From NCBI RefSeq assembly GCF_019973735.1, contig NZ_AP024463.1, forward strand, positions 1,302,001 through 1,366,000: a stretch of 64,000 bases of DNA, in the 5' to 3' direction. The position numbers were made by a program, and so were the translations under genes. The stretch is from Arachnia rubra. Lineage in GTDB: Bacteria; Actinomycetota; Actinomycetes; Propionibacteriales; Propionibacteriaceae. Positions 44,345 through 54,868 of the stretch are shown piece after piece (position 1 is the stretch's first letter; each line of letters opens with the position of its first letter). The notes under the pieces are model-generated. The model was not told where the DNA came from. It saw only the letters and a list, made by a program, of their open reading frames with translations, and ran no database searches.

Positions 44345-44635
44345 ATGGCTGTGAACCTCATCGCAAGGTTCGAGTGCCGGGACGGGGCGCGCGACGTGGT
44401 GGCGGGCCTCATCGGCAGCTATGCGGAACACGTGAATGCTTCGCCGGGGACGGTGCGTTTCGCGGTGCATACGGAGCGGGACAACCCGAACCAGTTCGTC
44501 ATCGTCGAGTGCTACGCGGATGAGGCAGCCTTCGAGGCCCACCTCGCCGACCCCGAGAACGCCACGTTCAACGAGAAACTCGGGCCGTTGATCGTTGGGG
44601 ACGCCTCTGAGCTGACCTTCCTGGAGGTTCCGTAA
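44345..44635 (+). CDS. antibiotic biosynthesis monooxygenase (ABM) domain protein
   Basis: A 96-aa protein with a single ferredoxin-like ABM fold, beginning MAVNLIARFECRDGARDVV and containing SPGTVRFAVHTERDNPNQFVIVECYADEAAFEAHL, the typical ABM pattern of quinol monooxygenase-like proteins. ATG 44345 has GGAAGGAG 8 nt upstream. It is divergent from the gcv operon and precedes coaE by 12 nt. Members oxidise quinol-type or other small aromatics or detoxify electrophiles; the substrate here is unknown. Confidence 0.82.
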   Translation: MAVNLIARFECRDGARDVVAGLIGSYAEHVNASPGTVRFAVHTERDNPNQFVIVECYADEAAFEAHLADPENATFNEKLGPLIVGDASELTFLEVP

Positions 44636-44647
44636 TACCCTGTACCC
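44612..44647 (+). promoter_or_regulatory. promoter predicting a leaderless coaE mRNA
   Basis: CTGACC (44612-44617), 18-nt spacer, TACCCT (44636-44641), 6 nt, then GTG 44648. It overlaps the end of the ABM gene. Confidence 0.55.
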
Positions 44648-45256
44648 GTGCGCATCGGATTGACGGGTGGGATCGCATCGGGCAAATCCACGGTTGCCCG
44701 GGAACTGGAGCGGCTGGGCGCCTTCATCATCGACGCCGACGTCCTCGCCCGTGAGGTGGTGGCGCCGGGCACCGAGGGCTTCCAGAAGGTCCTCGACCGT
44801 TTCGGCGGCTCTGTGCTGGCGGCGGATGGCAGCCTGGACCGGCGCGCACTCGGCCGCGTTGTTTTCGCCGATCCCAAGGCGCTCGCCGACCTGAATGCCA
44901 TCATCCATCCCCGCGTGCGTGCCCGGGCCGTCGAGCTGGAGAAGATAGCGCCCGAGGGGGCGCTCGTGGTGCATGTCATCCCGCTGCTGGTGGAGACCGG
45001 GCAGCAGGAGAATTTCGATGTGGTCGTGGTGGTGGACACCACCGTGGAGGAGCAGCTCCGCCGCCTATCACGCCGCGACGGCATGACGTCCACCGAGGCA
45101 AGGCAGCGTGTCGCTGCCCAGGCTGACCGCTGGGAACGCCTGGCCGCGGCCACACACGTGATCGACAGCTCCGGGCCTGTCGCCGAGACCATGAGGCAGG
45201 TCGCTGCGCTGTGGCGGGACATCTGCCGCATGGCCGACGAGACCACGAAGGCCTGA
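44648..45256 (+). CDS. coaE: dephospho-CoA kinase
   Basis: A 202-aa P-loop kinase catalysing the last step of coenzyme A synthesis, phosphorylation of dephospho-CoA. The P-loop GGIASGKST (residues 7-15) and FIIDADVLAREVV, LNAIIHPRVRARA and VIPLLVETGQQENFD are the expected motifs. GTG 44648 directly follows a -10 element, suggesting a leaderless mRNA. It is convergent with uvrB, 2 nt apart. coaE and uvrB are neighbours in many actinobacteria, often near rpsA as here. Confidence 0.95.
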   Translation: MRIGLTGGIASGKSTVARELERLGAFIIDADVLAREVVAPGTEGFQKVLDRFGGSVLAADGSLDRRALGRVVFADPKALADLNAIIHPRVRARAVELEKIAPEGALVVHVIPLLVETGQQENFDVVVVVDTTVEEQLRRLSRRDGMTSTEARQRVAAQADRWERLAAATHVIDSSGPVAETMRQVAALWRDICRMADETTKA

Positions 45257-45258
45257 GC

Positions 45259-47304
45259 CTATCTGTTGGCCTCGATCATCTGCCGTAGCTCCTTCTTCAG
45301 ATCCGCTATCTCGTCACGGTGGCGGGCCGCCAGCTCGAATTGGAGGTCGGCGGCAGCCTGGTGCATCTGCGCGGTGAGGTCATCGATCAGCTTCGCCAGT
45401 TCCTGCTCGGGAAGCTCCCTGACCTTCAGGCCCCTCTCACGGCGGCCCTCGAGCAGGACCTCGGTGTCGGCGTCCTCCCGGTTCAGCATGTCTGTGATGT
45501 CGGCGATCCTCTTCCGCAGCGGCTGAGGATCGATGCCGTGTTCGGTGTTGTAGGCCAGCTGCCGCGAACGTCTCCGGTTGGTCTCCCCGATGGCGGCTTC
45601 CATCGACGGCGTGACCGTGTCCGCGTACATGTGCACCTGCCCGGCGACATTGCGTGCCGCCCGGCCGATGGTCTGGATGAGGGAACGCTCCGAGCGGAGG
45701 AAACCCTCCTTGTCGGCATCGAGGATGGCCACGAGGGAAACCTCCGGCAGGTCCAGGCCCTCCCGGAGCAGGTTGATGCCCACCAGGACGTCGTATTCAC
45801 CGAGCCGGAGCTCCCGCAACAGCTCGACCCGCTTCAGGGTGTCGATGTCGGAGTGCAGATACCGGGTCCGGATGCCCGCTGCCATCAGGTAGTCGGTGAG
45901 ATCCTCGGCCATCTTCTTCGTCAGGGTGGTCACCAGGACCCGTTCATTGCGTTCCGCACGGGTCCGGATCTCCCCGATCAGATCGTCGATCTGTCCCTTC
46001 GTCGGTTTGAGGACGATCTCCGGATCCACCAGTCCGGTGGGCCGGATGATCTGCTCCACGAAGCCCCTGCTGCGCTCCAGTTCGTAGGGACCGGGGGTGG
46101 CTGAGAGATAAACGGTCTGCCCGATGCGCTCGCAGAACTCGTCGAACTTCAAAGGCCGGTTGTCCAGGGCACTCGGCAGGCGGAAGCCGTGTTCCACGAG
46201 AGTACGTTTCCGGGAGGCGTCGCCCTCATACATGGCCCCGATCTGCGGAATGGTGACGTGGGACTCGTCCACCACGAGGAGGAAGTCCTCGGGGAAATAG
46301 TCCAGCAAGCAGGCAGGCGCTGATCCGGCCTCGCGGCCGTCGATGTGGCGGGAATAGTTTTCAATCCCGGAGCAGGTGCCGATCTGGCGCATCATCTCGA
46401 TGTCGTAGCTGGTGCGCATCCGGAGCCGCTGCTCCTCCAAAAGCTTGCCCTGGGCCTCCAGCTCCTGCAGGCGGGTCGTCAGCTCAGCCTCGATGCCGGC
46501 GATGGCGCGTTCCATGCGTTCGGGGCCCGCGGAGTAATGGGTGGCCGGGAAGACGTAGATCTCATCCTCATCACGCAGCACCTCGCCGGTCAGCGGCACG
46601 AGGGTGGAGATGCGCTCGATCTCGTCACCGAAGAACTCGACGCGCACGGCATTCTCCTCGTACATGGGGAAGATCTCCAGCACGTCGCCGCGTACCCGGA
46701 AATTACCGCGCTCCGAGGTGAGGTCATTCCGGTTGTATTGGATGTCCACCAGATGCCGTAGCAGAGCAGTACGTTCGTATTCCTCGCCGACGCGCAGGGT
46801 CAGGCGCTGATCAAGGTATTCCTGCGGCGTGCCCAGGCCGTAGATAGCCGACACTGTGGCGACCACGACGCAGTCGCGCCTCGTCAACAGCGAGCTCGTC
46901 GCAGAGTGCCTGAGCCGCTCCACCTCCTCATTCAGCGAGGAGTCCTTCTCGATATAGGTGTCCGTCTGCGGGACATAGGCCTCGGGCTGGTAGTAGTCGT
47001 AGTAGGAGACGAAATACTCGATGGCATTGTCAGGGAAGAACTGACGCAGCTCATTGGCGAACTGCGCGGCCAGGGTCTTGTTCGGCTGCATCACCAGGAT
47101 GGGACGTTGCAGCCGCTCCGCCAGCCAGGCCACTGTCGCGGTCTTCCCCGTCCCGGTCGCGCCGAGGAGCACCACATCCTGCTCGCCCGAGCGGATGCGG
47201 CGCTCCAATTCCGCGATGGCGGCTGGCTGGTCCCCGGAGGGGGAAAAATCAGCCGCCACGTGAAGCGGCGCCACCTGGCGACGGACCTCGTCGATCGGTC
47301 TCAT
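45259..47304 (-). CDS. uvrB: excinuclease ABC subunit UvrB
   Basis: A 681-aa damage-recognition helicase-like protein of nucleotide excision repair. Walker A GATGTGKT (residues 48-55), the beta-hairpin region [25 protein letters not shown], helicase motif SATPG, the second RecA domain [17 protein letters not shown] and QTIGRAARN, and a C-terminal UVR motif for UvrC contact. ATG 47302-47304 begins [10 protein letters not shown], as in other actinobacteria. UvrA is encoded 1.6 kb away on the opposite strand. Confidence 0.97.
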   Translation of the reverse strand: MRPIDEVRRQVAPLHVAADFSPSGDQPAAIAELERRIRSGEQDVVLLGATGTGKTATVAWLAERLQRPILVMQPNKTLAAQFANELRQFFPDNAIEYFVSYYDYYQPEAYVPQTDTYIEKDSSLNEEVERLRHSATSSLLTRRDCVVVATVSAIYGLGTPQEYLDQRLTLRVGEEYERTALLRHLVDIQYNRNDLTSERGNFRVRGDVLEIFPMYEENAVRVEFFGDEIERISTLVPLTGEVLRDEDEIYVFPATHYSAGPERMERAIAGIEAELTTRLQELEAQGKLLEEQRLRMRTSYDIEMMRQIGTCSGIENYSRHIDGREAGSAPACLLDYFPEDFLLVVDESHVTIPQIGAMYEGDASRKRTLVEHGFRLPSALDNRPLKFDEFCERIGQTVYLSATPGPYELERSRGFVEQIIRPTGLVDPEIVLKPTKGQIDDLIGEIRTRAERNERVLVTTLTKKMAEDLTDYLMAAGIRTRYLHSDIDTLKRVELLRELRLGEYDVLVGINLLREGLDLPEVSLVAILDADKEGFLRSERSLIQTIGRAARNVAGQVHMYADTVTPSMEAAIGETNRRRSRQLAYNTEHGIDPQPLRKRIADITDMLNREDADTEVLLEGRRERGLKVRELPEQELAKLIDDLTAQMHQAAADLQFELAARHRDEIADLKKELRQMIEANR

Positions 47305-47318
47305 GAGCCGATTATGCG

Positions 47319-48023
47319 TCAGGAATCACTTGGGGGAGCCAAGCAGTACGTGCGGGCAGGCGTGTCGTAGGAGAGAGGCAATTCATCGCTTTCGCAGGAC
47401 GCATTTGCCTGATCGACACGCTTTGTCACCTTGACGTCTGCCGATCCGCACTCCGTCACAGCGAGAGGTGCAGTTTGGTTGCTGGTGTCGACTTTGTAAC
47501 ACACGCCTTGGTGCAGATTCCTTATGAGACAGGCCACCTTCTGGGTTTTGGTGCTCCGACCTGACCTGTTTGTTACCTCGTAGCTCACCATGTCGGAGGG
47601 GCAGGCGTCAGAGTTGTCTACGGTCTTGGCCACCTCGAAGGAGAACTGCGTCTTGTCTGAGCAATCCACCTCTTTGTGATCGGCTTTGTCTGCCGTGCCT
47701 GAGACAACGATGCATTTGCCTACCTGGAGGGCCTGGCTAGATTGAAACTGGCTCCACAAACCCCAGGCACCCAGTCCAAGGAACACGGCGGCCACGATGA
47801 CCTTGATGACCGCGGCTGCATTATTATTTTTCTTCTTCGGCTGGTCGAAGCCTCCCTGCGCCATGTACGGCTGCTGTGGCTGGTTGGGATCGTATGGCTG
47901 GCCGGGATTGTAGGGCTGTTGTGCCTGGTTGGGGTCGTAGGGCTGGCCGGGGGTGTAAGGCTGCTGGCTTTGCGGATTATACGCCTGGTTGGGATCGTAT
48001 GGCTGATTCGGAGGTTGCGTCAT
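47319..48023 (-). CDS. membrane protein with Pro/Tyr/Gln repeats (LppU-like)
   Basis: A 234-aa protein. The first 60 residues are low complexity built on the repeated unit QPYDPNQ / QPYNPGQ, cytoplasmic by topology. After KKKNNN comes a single transmembrane helix (about 71-91), then an extracytoplasmic domain with six regularly spaced cysteines (VGKCIVV, EVDCSDK, DACPSD, VACLIR, GVCYKV, VTECGS) resembling LppU/SCO3897-type actinobacterial domains. ATG 48021-48023 has AAAGGA upstream. Function unknown; the repeat-rich tail may bind wall-synthesis partners (inference). Low-complexity DNA repeats underlie positions 47855-48010. Confidence 0.75.
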   Translation of the reverse strand: MTQPPNQPYDPNQAYNPQSQQPYTPGQPYDPNQAQQPYNPGQPYDPNQPQQPYMAQGGFDQPKKKNNNAAAVIKVIVAAVFLGLGAWGLWSQFQSSQALQVGKCIVVSGTADKADHKEVDCSDKTQFSFEVAKTVDNSDACPSDMVSYEVTNRSGRSTKTQKVACLIRNLHQGVCYKVDTSNQTAPLAVTECGSADVKVTKRVDQANASCESDELPLSYDTPARTYCLAPPSDS

Positions 48024-48163
48024 CTTTGTCCTTTACCGGGGAGAATCCTCATGGTGGGGCGGCCCCTACCCAGCAGGCCGCGGATCTTATCGATGACGTA
48101 TCGAACGGGCTTGCCACAAGCTTTGTCAAGTCAGCGTAGGCCTTAGTTATTAGTGGTTGGCCT

Positions 48164-48859
48164 CTATCCCTGTCCGGGCTCTACGGGCGAGGACTGCAGT
48201 TCTTCCAGCTCGATGCCGCGGGCCAGCCAGGTGAGCAGCGCTGGCGCGGGACCCACTAAGCGGCGTGGGGGATTGGGGCCGTCGATGTGCAGCACCTGCT
48301 CGCGGGTGGTCTCGATGTCCAGGGAACCGGTTCCCCGGGCAAGGTAGGTGGCCTCGAAAGCCAGCAGGGGGGCGGCCACCTCGTCTGTGACCTCAAGGCT
48401 GGAGGCGTCTGGTTCCAGGTCGAAGCTATGCAGCACCAGTTCGCGTAGCCGTACGAGGGGAAGGTCGCGGATTGCGACCTTAAGGCCAGGGCGCAACTGG
48501 ACATGACCCTCCCGGCCAGCCAGCTGGGTCAGGAGAGGATCCAGTTCGCCTGCGCTCGTGTCGAGTTCGATCTGGAGATGGAGGCCGTCGGTGATGGCGA
48601 GAAGTTCGCAGTCACGTCCCAGCCCCGAGTCGTAATGGCTGCCGGACGAACCTGCCAGCAGTTCCCGGCACACCTGTGCGAGGCTGCGGGCACCTTTGAT
48701 CAGGTGCGCCGCAACATGGCTTCGGGTCCATCCCTGCAGCCGGGTGGGAGCGGCCCAGGCCTCGGGGGAATAGGAGATGGTACGTCCCAGGAGTGCGTGG
48801 GTCTGGTCCCGCACTGCCTGCAGGATGGAGTCGAAATGCTTGCCAGGGGCGCTCGGCAT
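48164..48859 (-). CDS. maleylpyruvate isomerase family (DinB/MDMPI) mycothiol-dependent type protein
   Basis: A 231-aa protein of the DinB-like four-helix superfamily with an MDMPI N-terminal domain: residues about 39-55 read [20 protein letters not shown], containing the metal-ligand histidine region, followed by a second His-containing helix ([18 protein letters not shown]). Actinobacterial members use mycothiol or zinc, but most are of unknown substrate. The 140-nt region to the LppU-like gene (48024-48163) shows no clear signal. It is divergent from uvrA. Confidence 0.78.
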   Translation of the reverse strand: MPSAPGKHFDSILQAVRDQTHALLGRTISYSPEAWAAPTRLQGWTRSHVAAHLIKGARSLAQVCRELLAGSSGSHYDSGLGRDCELLAITDGLHLQIELDTSAGELDPLLTQLAGREGHVQLRPGLKVAIRDLPLVRLRELVLHSFDLEPDASSLEVTDEVAAPLLAFEATYLARGTGSLDIETTREQVLHIDGPNPPRRLVGPAPALLTWLARGIELEELQSSPVEPGQG

Positions 48860-48914
48860 GCCGTCAAACCTATCAAAGGTGAATTGTCAGCGTGGCGGCA
48901 TACCATGTGTGACC

Positions 48915-51770
48915 GTGACTGCTCGACCTGCCCAACGCGGAATCCTCGTACGCGGTGCCCGTGTTCACAACCTCAAGAACGTCTCCCTGGACCTGCCTAG
49001 GGACTCCCTGATCGTGTTCACTGGGCTGAGTGGATCGGGTAAGTCGTCGCTGGCCTTCGACACGATCTTCGCGGAGGGGCAGCGGCGCTACGTCGAGTCC
49101 CTGTCGGCCTATGCCAGGCAGTTCCTGGGGCAGATGGACAAACCGGACTGCGACTTCATCGAGGGGCTTTCGCCCGCGGTGTCCATCGACCAGAAATCTA
49201 CCTCCCGGAATCCCCGCTCGACGGTCGGCACCATTACGGAGGTCTACGACTACCTGCGGCTGCTGTTCGCCCGCATCGGCATCCCGCACTGCCCGGAATG
49301 CGGGGTCGCCATCGGGAAGCAGAGCCCGCAGCAGATCGTCGACCGCCTGATGGGCATGGCCGAGGGCACACGCTTCCAGGTGCTCGCCCCCATCGTGCGT
49401 GGCCGCAAGGGTGAGTTCCAGGAGACCTTCCGGCAGCTCGTCGCCGACGGCTACGCCCGGGTGCGTGTCGACGGGAGGCTGTATTCGCTCACCGAGCCTC
49501 CGTCGCTCGACAAGAAACGTAAGCACGACGTGGACGTGGTGGTTGACAGGGTGGTCGTGAAGGCCTCCGCCAAACAGCGGATCACCGAGTCGGTGGAGGC
49601 CGCCCTGCAGCTGGCCCATGGCGTGGTTGGCGTGGAGTTCGTGGATCTTGAGGCGGATGATCCTGAGCGCGAGAAGCGTTTCTCGGAGAAACTCGGCTGC
49701 CCCAACGAGCATGATGTGGCCATCGATGAGCTGGAGCCCAGGCAGTTCTCGTTCAACGGGCCTTGGGGGGCCTGCTCTGAGTGTTCCGGGCTCGGCACCA
49801 TGCTGGAGCCCGATCCTGAGCTCATCATCCCCGACGAGACCCTCAGCCTCGCTGACGGCGCCATGGCTCCCTGGAACACCCCCCATCTGAAGGGGCATTT
49901 CGAGCACGTCCTGGAGGCCCTGTCTGCTGAGTATGGCTTCGACATGCGCACCCCGTGGCAGGATTTGGCGGCCAAGCACCGGAAGGTGCTGCTGCACGGC
50001 GTCCCTGGGGCCGTGGTGGTGAGTTTCCGCAACCGGTTCGGGCGGACCAGGTCCTTCTCCCAGAAGTACGAGGGCATCCTGCCGTTCGTGCGCCGCCGCT
50101 ACGCTGAGGCCGAGACCGACTCGGCGCGTGATCGCTGGGGCGGGTACATGCGGGAGATCGACTGCCATTCCTGTGGCGGTACCCGGCTGCGGCCCGAGAC
50201 CCTGGGCGTCACCGTGGCGGGCAAGAACATCGCGGAGGTGGCTGACCTGTCCATCGGGGAGGCCTTCGAGTACCTGGATGCCCTGTCGCTGAACGAGCGG
50301 GAGGTGCGGATCGCGGAACGGGTGGTCAAGGAGATCCGGGAGCGGCTACGTTTCCTGCTGGACGTGGGGCTGGACTACCTGACGTTGTCCCGCGCCGCCG
50401 GGTCGCTGTCGGGTGGTGAGGCGCAGCGCATCCGCCTGGCGACGCAGATCGGCTCGGGACTGGTCGGGGTGCTTTATGTCCTGGACGAGCCCAGCATCGG
50501 CCTGCACCAGCGTGACAACCTGCGGCTGATCGAAACCCTTGAGCGGCTGCGTGACCTGGGGAACACGCTGATCGTCGTGGAGCACGACGAGGACACCGTC
50601 CGCGCTGCCGACTGGGTGGTGGACATCGGCCCGGGCGCCGGGGAATACGGCGGCGAGGTCGTGGTTTCGGGGCCCGTCGAAGATCTGCTGGCCAGTGAGG
50701 AGTCGATGACGGGGCGCTACCTGTCGGGGCAGCTCGCCATCGACGTGCCCACACTCAGGCGTCCCGGGAACGGCAACGCGGTCACTGTCGTCGGTGCCTC
50801 GGAGAACAACCTGCGGGACGTGGACGTCACATTCCCGCTGGGGCGGTTCATCGCGGTGACGGGGGTGTCCGGGTCCGGCAAGTCGTCGCTGGTCAACTCG
50901 ATCCTCTACACTGCGGCGGCGAAACAGATCTACGGGGCGAAGGCCGTTCCCGGGAAGCACCGGAGGTTGAGGGGCCTGGAGCATCTGGACAAGGTGATCC
51001 AGGTGGACCAGTCGCCCATCGGACGTACCCCGCGATCCAATCCGGCCACCTACACCGGGGTTTTCGACAAGATCCGAGGACTATTTGCCACCACGCCGGA
51101 GGCGAAGGTTCGTGGCTATCTGCCCGGCCGGTTCTCCTTCAACGTCAAGGGCGGCCGCTGCGAGAACTGCTCTGGTGACGGCACCATCAAGATCGAGATG
51201 AACTTTCTTCCCGATGTCTACGTGCCCTGCGAGGTATGCCACGGGGCGCGCTACAACCGCGAAACCCTTGAGGTGCACTACAAGGGCAAGTCCATCTCCG
51301 AGGTGCTGGAGATGTCCATCACCGAGGGGGTGCGGTTCTTCGAATCAATCCCCGCGATAGCCCGGCATCTGAGGACCCTCGAGGAAGTCGGCCTCGGATA
51401 CGTGCGTCTCGGACAACCCGCCACCACTCTCTCCGGTGGTGAGGCCCAGCGTGTGAAGCTCGCCGCGGAGCTGCAGAAACGCTCCACGGGCCGCACCCTC
51501 TATGTGCTTGACGAGCCCACCACGGGCCTGCACTTCGAGGACATCCGCAAGCTGCTGGCCGTGCTGCATCGTCTCGTGGATGCGGGAAACACCGTGGTGG
51601 TAATCGAGCACAACCTCGACGTCATCAAGGCTGCCGACTGGATCATCGACATGGGGCCGGGCGGCGGTTCCCGGGGTGGCGAGGTGGTGGCCACCGGCAC
51701 ACCCGAGGAGATCGCCCGGGCAGAGGGGTCGGCGACGGGTGAGTTCCTGGCTCCGCTGCTGGCGCTTTGA
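48915..51770 (+). CDS. uvrA: excinuclease ABC subunit UvrA
   Basis: A 951-aa ATPase that detects DNA damage and loads UvrB. Two ABC modules: Walker [16 protein letters not shown] near the N-terminus and [13 protein letters not shown] in the second half; signature [13 protein letters not shown] and [13 protein letters not shown]. Zinc-finger cysteines include [19 protein letters not shown] and [11 protein letters not shown] 48915 follows TACCAT (48901-48906) by 8 nt, suggesting a nearly leaderless mRNA; GTG 48909 is the alternative. The longer frame from 48777 overlaps the divergent MDMPI gene and is not used. Confidence 0.96.
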   Translation: MTARPAQRGILVRGARVHNLKNVSLDLPRDSLIVFTGLSGSGKSSLAFDTIFAEGQRRYVESLSAYARQFLGQMDKPDCDFIEGLSPAVSIDQKSTSRNPRSTVGTITEVYDYLRLLFARIGIPHCPECGVAIGKQSPQQIVDRLMGMAEGTRFQVLAPIVRGRKGEFQETFRQLVADGYARVRVDGRLYSLTEPPSLDKKRKHDVDVVVDRVVVKASAKQRITESVEAALQLAHGVVGVEFVDLEADDPEREKRFSEKLGCPNEHDVAIDELEPRQFSFNGPWGACSECSGLGTMLEPDPELIIPDETLSLADGAMAPWNTPHLKGHFEHVLEALSAEYGFDMRTPWQDLAAKHRKVLLHGVPGAVVVSFRNRFGRTRSFSQKYEGILPFVRRRYAEAETDSARDRWGGYMREIDCHSCGGTRLRPETLGVTVAGKNIAEVADLSIGEAFEYLDALSLNEREVRIAERVVKEIRERLRFLLDVGLDYLTLSRAAGSLSGGEAQRIRLATQIGSGLVGVLYVLDEPSIGLHQRDNLRLIETLERLRDLGNTLIVVEHDEDTVRAADWVVDIGPGAGEYGGEVVVSGPVEDLLASEESMTGRYLSGQLAIDVPTLRRPGNGNAVTVVGASENNLRDVDVTFPLGRFIAVTGVSGSGKSSLVNSILYTAAAKQIYGAKAVPGKHRRLRGLEHLDKVIQVDQSPIGRTPRSNPATYTGVFDKIRGLFATTPEAKVRGYLPGRFSFNVKGGRCENCSGDGTIKIEMNFLPDVYVPCEVCHGARYNRETLEVHYKGKSISEVLEMSITEGVRFFESIPAIARHLRTLEEVGLGYVRLGQPATTLSGGEAQRVKLAAELQKRSTGRTLYVLDEPTTGLHFEDIRKLLAVLHRLVDAGNTVVVIEHNLDVIKAADWIIDMGPGGGSRGGEVVATGTPEEIARAEGSATGEFLAPLLAL

Positions 51771-51780
51771 GACGCCTGGT

Positions 51781-52444
51781 TCAGCTGGGCGAGCCGGGGC
51801 TCACCAGACCGTTCTCGTAGGCGGCGATCACCAGCTGGGCGCGGTCGCGGGCCTGCAGTCTGCTCAGTAGCGCCGAGATGTGGGTTTTGCAGGTGGCGTG
51901 GCTGATGTGCAGTTCCTGTTCTATCTGCTCGTTCGACAACCCGCGGGCCACGAGCCGCAGGATCTGGGTCTGCCGTGGTGTCAGGCCTGCCACGTTCCCG
52001 CGCGGGGTCTCGGTAGGAAGCCAGCGTTCCACGAGGGTGGTCACTGCCGACGGGGCCAGCAGCGACTGGCCCGCCGCGACCGTGCGGACCGCATTGATGA
52101 GTGCATCCGGGGTGGCGTCCTTCAACAGGAAACCGGAGGCACCCGCCCGCAGTGCTCCGAAGACATACTCGTCCAGGCCGAACATCGTCAGCACCAGCAC
52201 CCGGGTTTCGGCCAGGCGCGGGTCACGGGCGATGGAACGGGTCGCAGCGATCCCGTCCAGCTGCGGCATGCGGATGTCCATCAGCACGACATCAGGTGCC
52301 AGCTCGCGGGTGACCGACACGGCCTCGACACCGGTGGCAGCCTCCGCGACGACCCGGATGCCGGGCTGGTGGTCTAGAAGGTGCACCAGGGACTTGGCGC
52401 AGCAGCTGCTGGTCGTCGGCGATCACGACGCGGATCTCAGGCAT
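51781..52444 (-). CDS. NarL/LuxR-type response regulator, reading frame broken near the start
   Basis: About 220 aa after repair: a receiver domain (MPEIRVVIADDQQLLR, phospho-acceptor about Asp56 in VVLMDIRMPQ) and a LuxR-type helix-turn-helix (about residues 150-215, LTPRQTQILRLVARGLSNEQIEQELHIS). The ATG at 52442-52444 gives the conserved N-terminus, but the frame must shift after LLR. Removing one base at 52396-52397 (a CC on the coding strand) yields LLRKSLVHLLDHQPG, which fits receivers of this class. Without the shift the shorter frame from 52386 would lack the acidic pocket. The partner kinase overlaps it by 8 nt. Confidence 0.85.
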
Positions 52445-53261
52445 CGGTAGGCTCTGGGTCTGGGAGCTCAGCCACGAGGCGGAAACCCGCGGGGGAGGAG
52501 CTGTGGCTGAGCTCCCCGCCCAGGGCGGCGACGCGTTCCTGAAGGCCCAGCAGGCCATGGCCCGCGCCGGGACGCGCCCGCCACCCCGGAACCGGGCCCT
52601 CGTCCGCCATAGTGAGGCAGAGCGTGTCCCCGTTGCGGGTCAGATCGATGCGGACCTTCGTGGGACCGGCATGCCTGGTCACGTTCGCCAGCCCCTCCTG
52701 GAGGATGCGGTGGACGGCCAGCGCCACCCCGTTGCTGTTGACAGCCACACTGGTTCCTGCGGCCTCAACCGTTAGCCCTGCCCGTTCGGCGGCTGTGATG
52801 CTCTCCTGCCAGTTTGGCGCTCCCGGAGCTGGTGACAGCGGCGGTGACTGGCTGGCGCGCAAGACCTGGAGCATCCGGCGCAGCTCCAGGGTGGTGGCCC
52901 GGCTGGCCTGCTCGATGTCACCGAGCGCAGCCATCAGACGGTCCGGTGAGGTGGCGTCCACGCTACGGGCCACGGCGGCCCGCACCGTGATCAGACCGAG
53001 GCCGTGGGACACCAGGTCGTGGAGGTCGCGGGCTATCGTCAGCCGCTCCGCCGCCACCGCAGCTGCCACCTGCTGGGCCTGCAGCTGCCTGGCCTGGCGG
53101 CGCTCCATGACCCGGGCCAGCCGCCAGATCCAGAGGACCCCGGCGGCTGCGAACAGCAGCGGCAGCAGCGCCATGGCGCTGGGGACATCCATGAGCACCG
53201 TGATCGCTAGGAAGCCGAGCAGTGTCAGAATGACCATCACCCAGGTGGTCAGCGAACGCAT
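52437..53261 (-). CDS. NarL-type sensor histidine kinase
   Basis: A 274-aa HisKA_3 family kinase. Two N-terminal transmembrane helices (about 6-24 and 30-48) leave almost no extracytoplasmic sensor, as in LiaS/DesK-like envelope sensors. The dimerisation/phosphoacceptor motif RLTIARDLHDLVSHGLG has its His at residue 81. The HATPase domain shows MADEGPVPGWRARPGAGHGLLGLQERV. It overlaps the response regulator start and is divergent from an ABC exporter that it may control (inference from the 131-nt shared upstream region). Confidence 0.9.
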   Translation of the reverse strand: MRSLTTWVMVILTLLGFLAITVLMDVPSAMALLPLLFAAAGVLWIWRLARVMERRQARQLQAQQVAAAVAAERLTIARDLHDLVSHGLGLITVRAAVARSVDATSPDRLMAALGDIEQASRATTLELRRMLQVLRASQSPPLSPAPGAPNWQESITAAERAGLTVEAAGTSVAVNSNGVALAVHRILQEGLANVTRHAGPTKVRIDLTRNGDTLCLTMADEGPVPGWRARPGAGHGLLGLQERVAALGGELSHSSSPAGFRLVAELPDPEPTDA

Positions 53262-53392
53262 GTGGTGATGCTAGCCGCCAGCATCCCATCCGTCTTCAGC
53301 CCAGGGGCTGAGATCCTCTGGTCCTAGAGGCCACGGGACAATCACCACCAGGCCCGATGGACGCTGCGACCTGGTGCAGCAGCATTGCCGCC

Positions 53393-54094
53393 ATGATCAG
53401 ATTCGACAAGGTCTCCAAAACCCGTGGCGGCCGCCGGATACTCGAAGCGGTGAGCTTCGAGGCGCGTCCCGGACGGGTGACAGGATTCGTGGGGCCGAAC
53501 GGCGCCGGCAAGTCATCGAGCCTACGCATCCTCCTCGGCCTGGACCGGGCTGCGGCGGGCAAAGCCACCATCGACGGCCGCGCGTACCGGGACCTCCATC
53601 ACCCTCTGCGGCACGTCGGCTCCATGCTGGGCGGGGCCGCGGCGCACCCATCGCGCACCGCACGGGCCCATCTGCGCTGGGTGGCGGCCAGCAACGGCAT
53701 CCCGGCCTCACGGGTGCCGCAGGTCCTCCAGGAGGTTGGGTTGGCGGCCGACGCCAATCGGCGGGTGGGCACCTATTCGCTGGGCATGGGGCAGCGACTC
53801 GGATTGGCGACCGCCCTGCTGGGGAAACCGGAGCGGTTGGTCCTCGACGAACCGGTCAACGGCCTCGACCCACAGGGTGTCAGGTGGATCCGCCAGCTGC
53901 TTCGCGCCCATGCCGATGCGGGAGGCACAGTGCTGCTCTCCAGTCATCTCATCGGCGAGCTCGCGGAGATCGTTGATGACGTGGTGGTGATAGCGGAGGG
54001 CAGGATCCGGGCCCAGGGCAGCATCGAGGACGTCCAGGCCGGGTATCCCAGCCTGGAGGAGGCCTTCTTTGCGCACGTGGAGGGCCGGGCATGA
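53393..54094 (+). CDS. ABC exporter ATP-binding protein
   Basis: A 233-aa ABC ATPase. Walker A GPNGAGKSS (about residues 34-42), signature YSLGMGQRLGLATALL (a modified LSGGQ), Walker B RLVLDEPVNGLDP and H-loop LLSSHL are in order. It resembles the BcrA/CcmA-type ATPases of bacteriocin or multidrug ABC-2 exporters. ATG 53393 (MIRFDKVSK) is preferred; an in-frame ATG at 53357 would add 12 non-conserved residues. Its stop overlaps the first permease (ATGA). Confidence 0.9.
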   Translation: MIRFDKVSKTRGGRRILEAVSFEARPGRVTGFVGPNGAGKSSSLRILLGLDRAAAGKATIDGRAYRDLHHPLRHVGSMLGGAAAHPSRTARAHLRWVAASNGIPASRVPQVLQEVGLAADANRRVGTYSLGMGQRLGLATALLGKPERLVLDEPVNGLDPQGVRWIRQLLRAHADAGGTVLLSSHLIGELAEIVDDVVVIAEGRIRAQGSIEDVQAGYPSLEEAFFAHVEGRA

Positions 54095-54867
54095 GAGGGG
54101 CGTTGCGCGCCGAGGCGCTGAAGCTGTACACACTCCCCGGAAGCTGGCTTGCCGTGTTCCTGGCGATGGTGGTCCCGGCACTCCTGGCGTGGCTAGATGC
54201 TTTCCAGGTCCGTCATGCCGTGGAGACCGGTGACCTCGGACCGCTGATCGATACGTCCACCACCGACTCCGGTTTCGCTTCTCTCATCCTGGCCCAGATC
54301 GGGTTCGTGGTGCTCGGCGTGCTCGCCACCTCCAGCGAATACGCCCGTAATGCCCAGGCTGTCGGGAGGGGCAGGCAGCTCACCACCAGCATGACCGCCG
54401 TGCCCCAGGGGACGATGCGGATGGTTGCGAAACTCGTGGTGCTCTTGCTGTCTGCCACCGTTCTCGCCATCGCCTCCACAGCGTCGACGCTGGCGATCTC
54501 ACGCTGGGCGCTGGGAGAGCTGGCGACCGATCTGGGTGGGGCCCTGTGGTCCCGGTGCGCGGGAGTGGTGATGCTCCTCGTGGTGATGACCATGGTGGCG
54601 GCTGCCCTGGCGGAGCTCCTGCGTGGCGGGGCTCTGGCGCTGACGCTGCTGATCGTCAACTCCTCGGCGGTCTCGTTCACGTTCCTGCTCTCTAAGATCA
54701 CGCCGCTGGCCCGCTACGCACCCGATCTGGCGCTGACGTCGTCCTTCATGACCGACACCGACATCCCGGATCCCCTGGAACCAGCCACTGGAATGCTGGT
54801 GGGGGCTGCCTGGGTGGTCGGCGCCATTGTCTTGACAGTGCTGGTGCATGCTCGAAGGGAGGCCTGA
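54091..54867 (+). CDS. ABC-2 type permease, first subunit
   Basis: A 258-aa polytopic protein with about six hydrophobic segments (around 16-36, 62-82, 108-130, 145-175, 178-200 and 228-250), starting MRGALRAEALKLYTLPGSW. The N-terminal KLYTLPGSW and SSEYARNAQAVGRGRQL are typical of ABC-2 exporters such as bacitracin or antimicrobial-peptide transporters. Overlap with the ATPase and a 1-nt gap to the next permease mark an operon of ATPase plus two permeases. Confidence 0.85.
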   Translation: MRGALRAEALKLYTLPGSWLAVFLAMVVPALLAWLDAFQVRHAVETGDLGPLIDTSTTDSGFASLILAQIGFVVLGVLATSSEYARNAQAVGRGRQLTTSMTAVPQGTMRMVAKLVVLLLSATVLAIASTASTLAISRWALGELATDLGGALWSRCAGVVMLLVVMTMVAAALAELLRGGALALTLLIVNSSAVSFTFLLSKITPLARYAPDLALTSSFMTDTDIPDPLEPATGMLVGAAWVVGAIVLTVLVHARREA

Positions 54868-54868
54868 G

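Noticed and set aside
47855..48010. Tandem repeat DNA in the LppU-like gene considered as a CRISPR or intergenic repeat
   Set aside because: It is in frame and encodes the repeated QPYDPNQ-type peptide; spacing is irregular and there are no spacers.
48873..50168. 431-codon open frame opposite uvrA
   Set aside because: Antisense shadow of a strongly conserved gene with no domain of its own.
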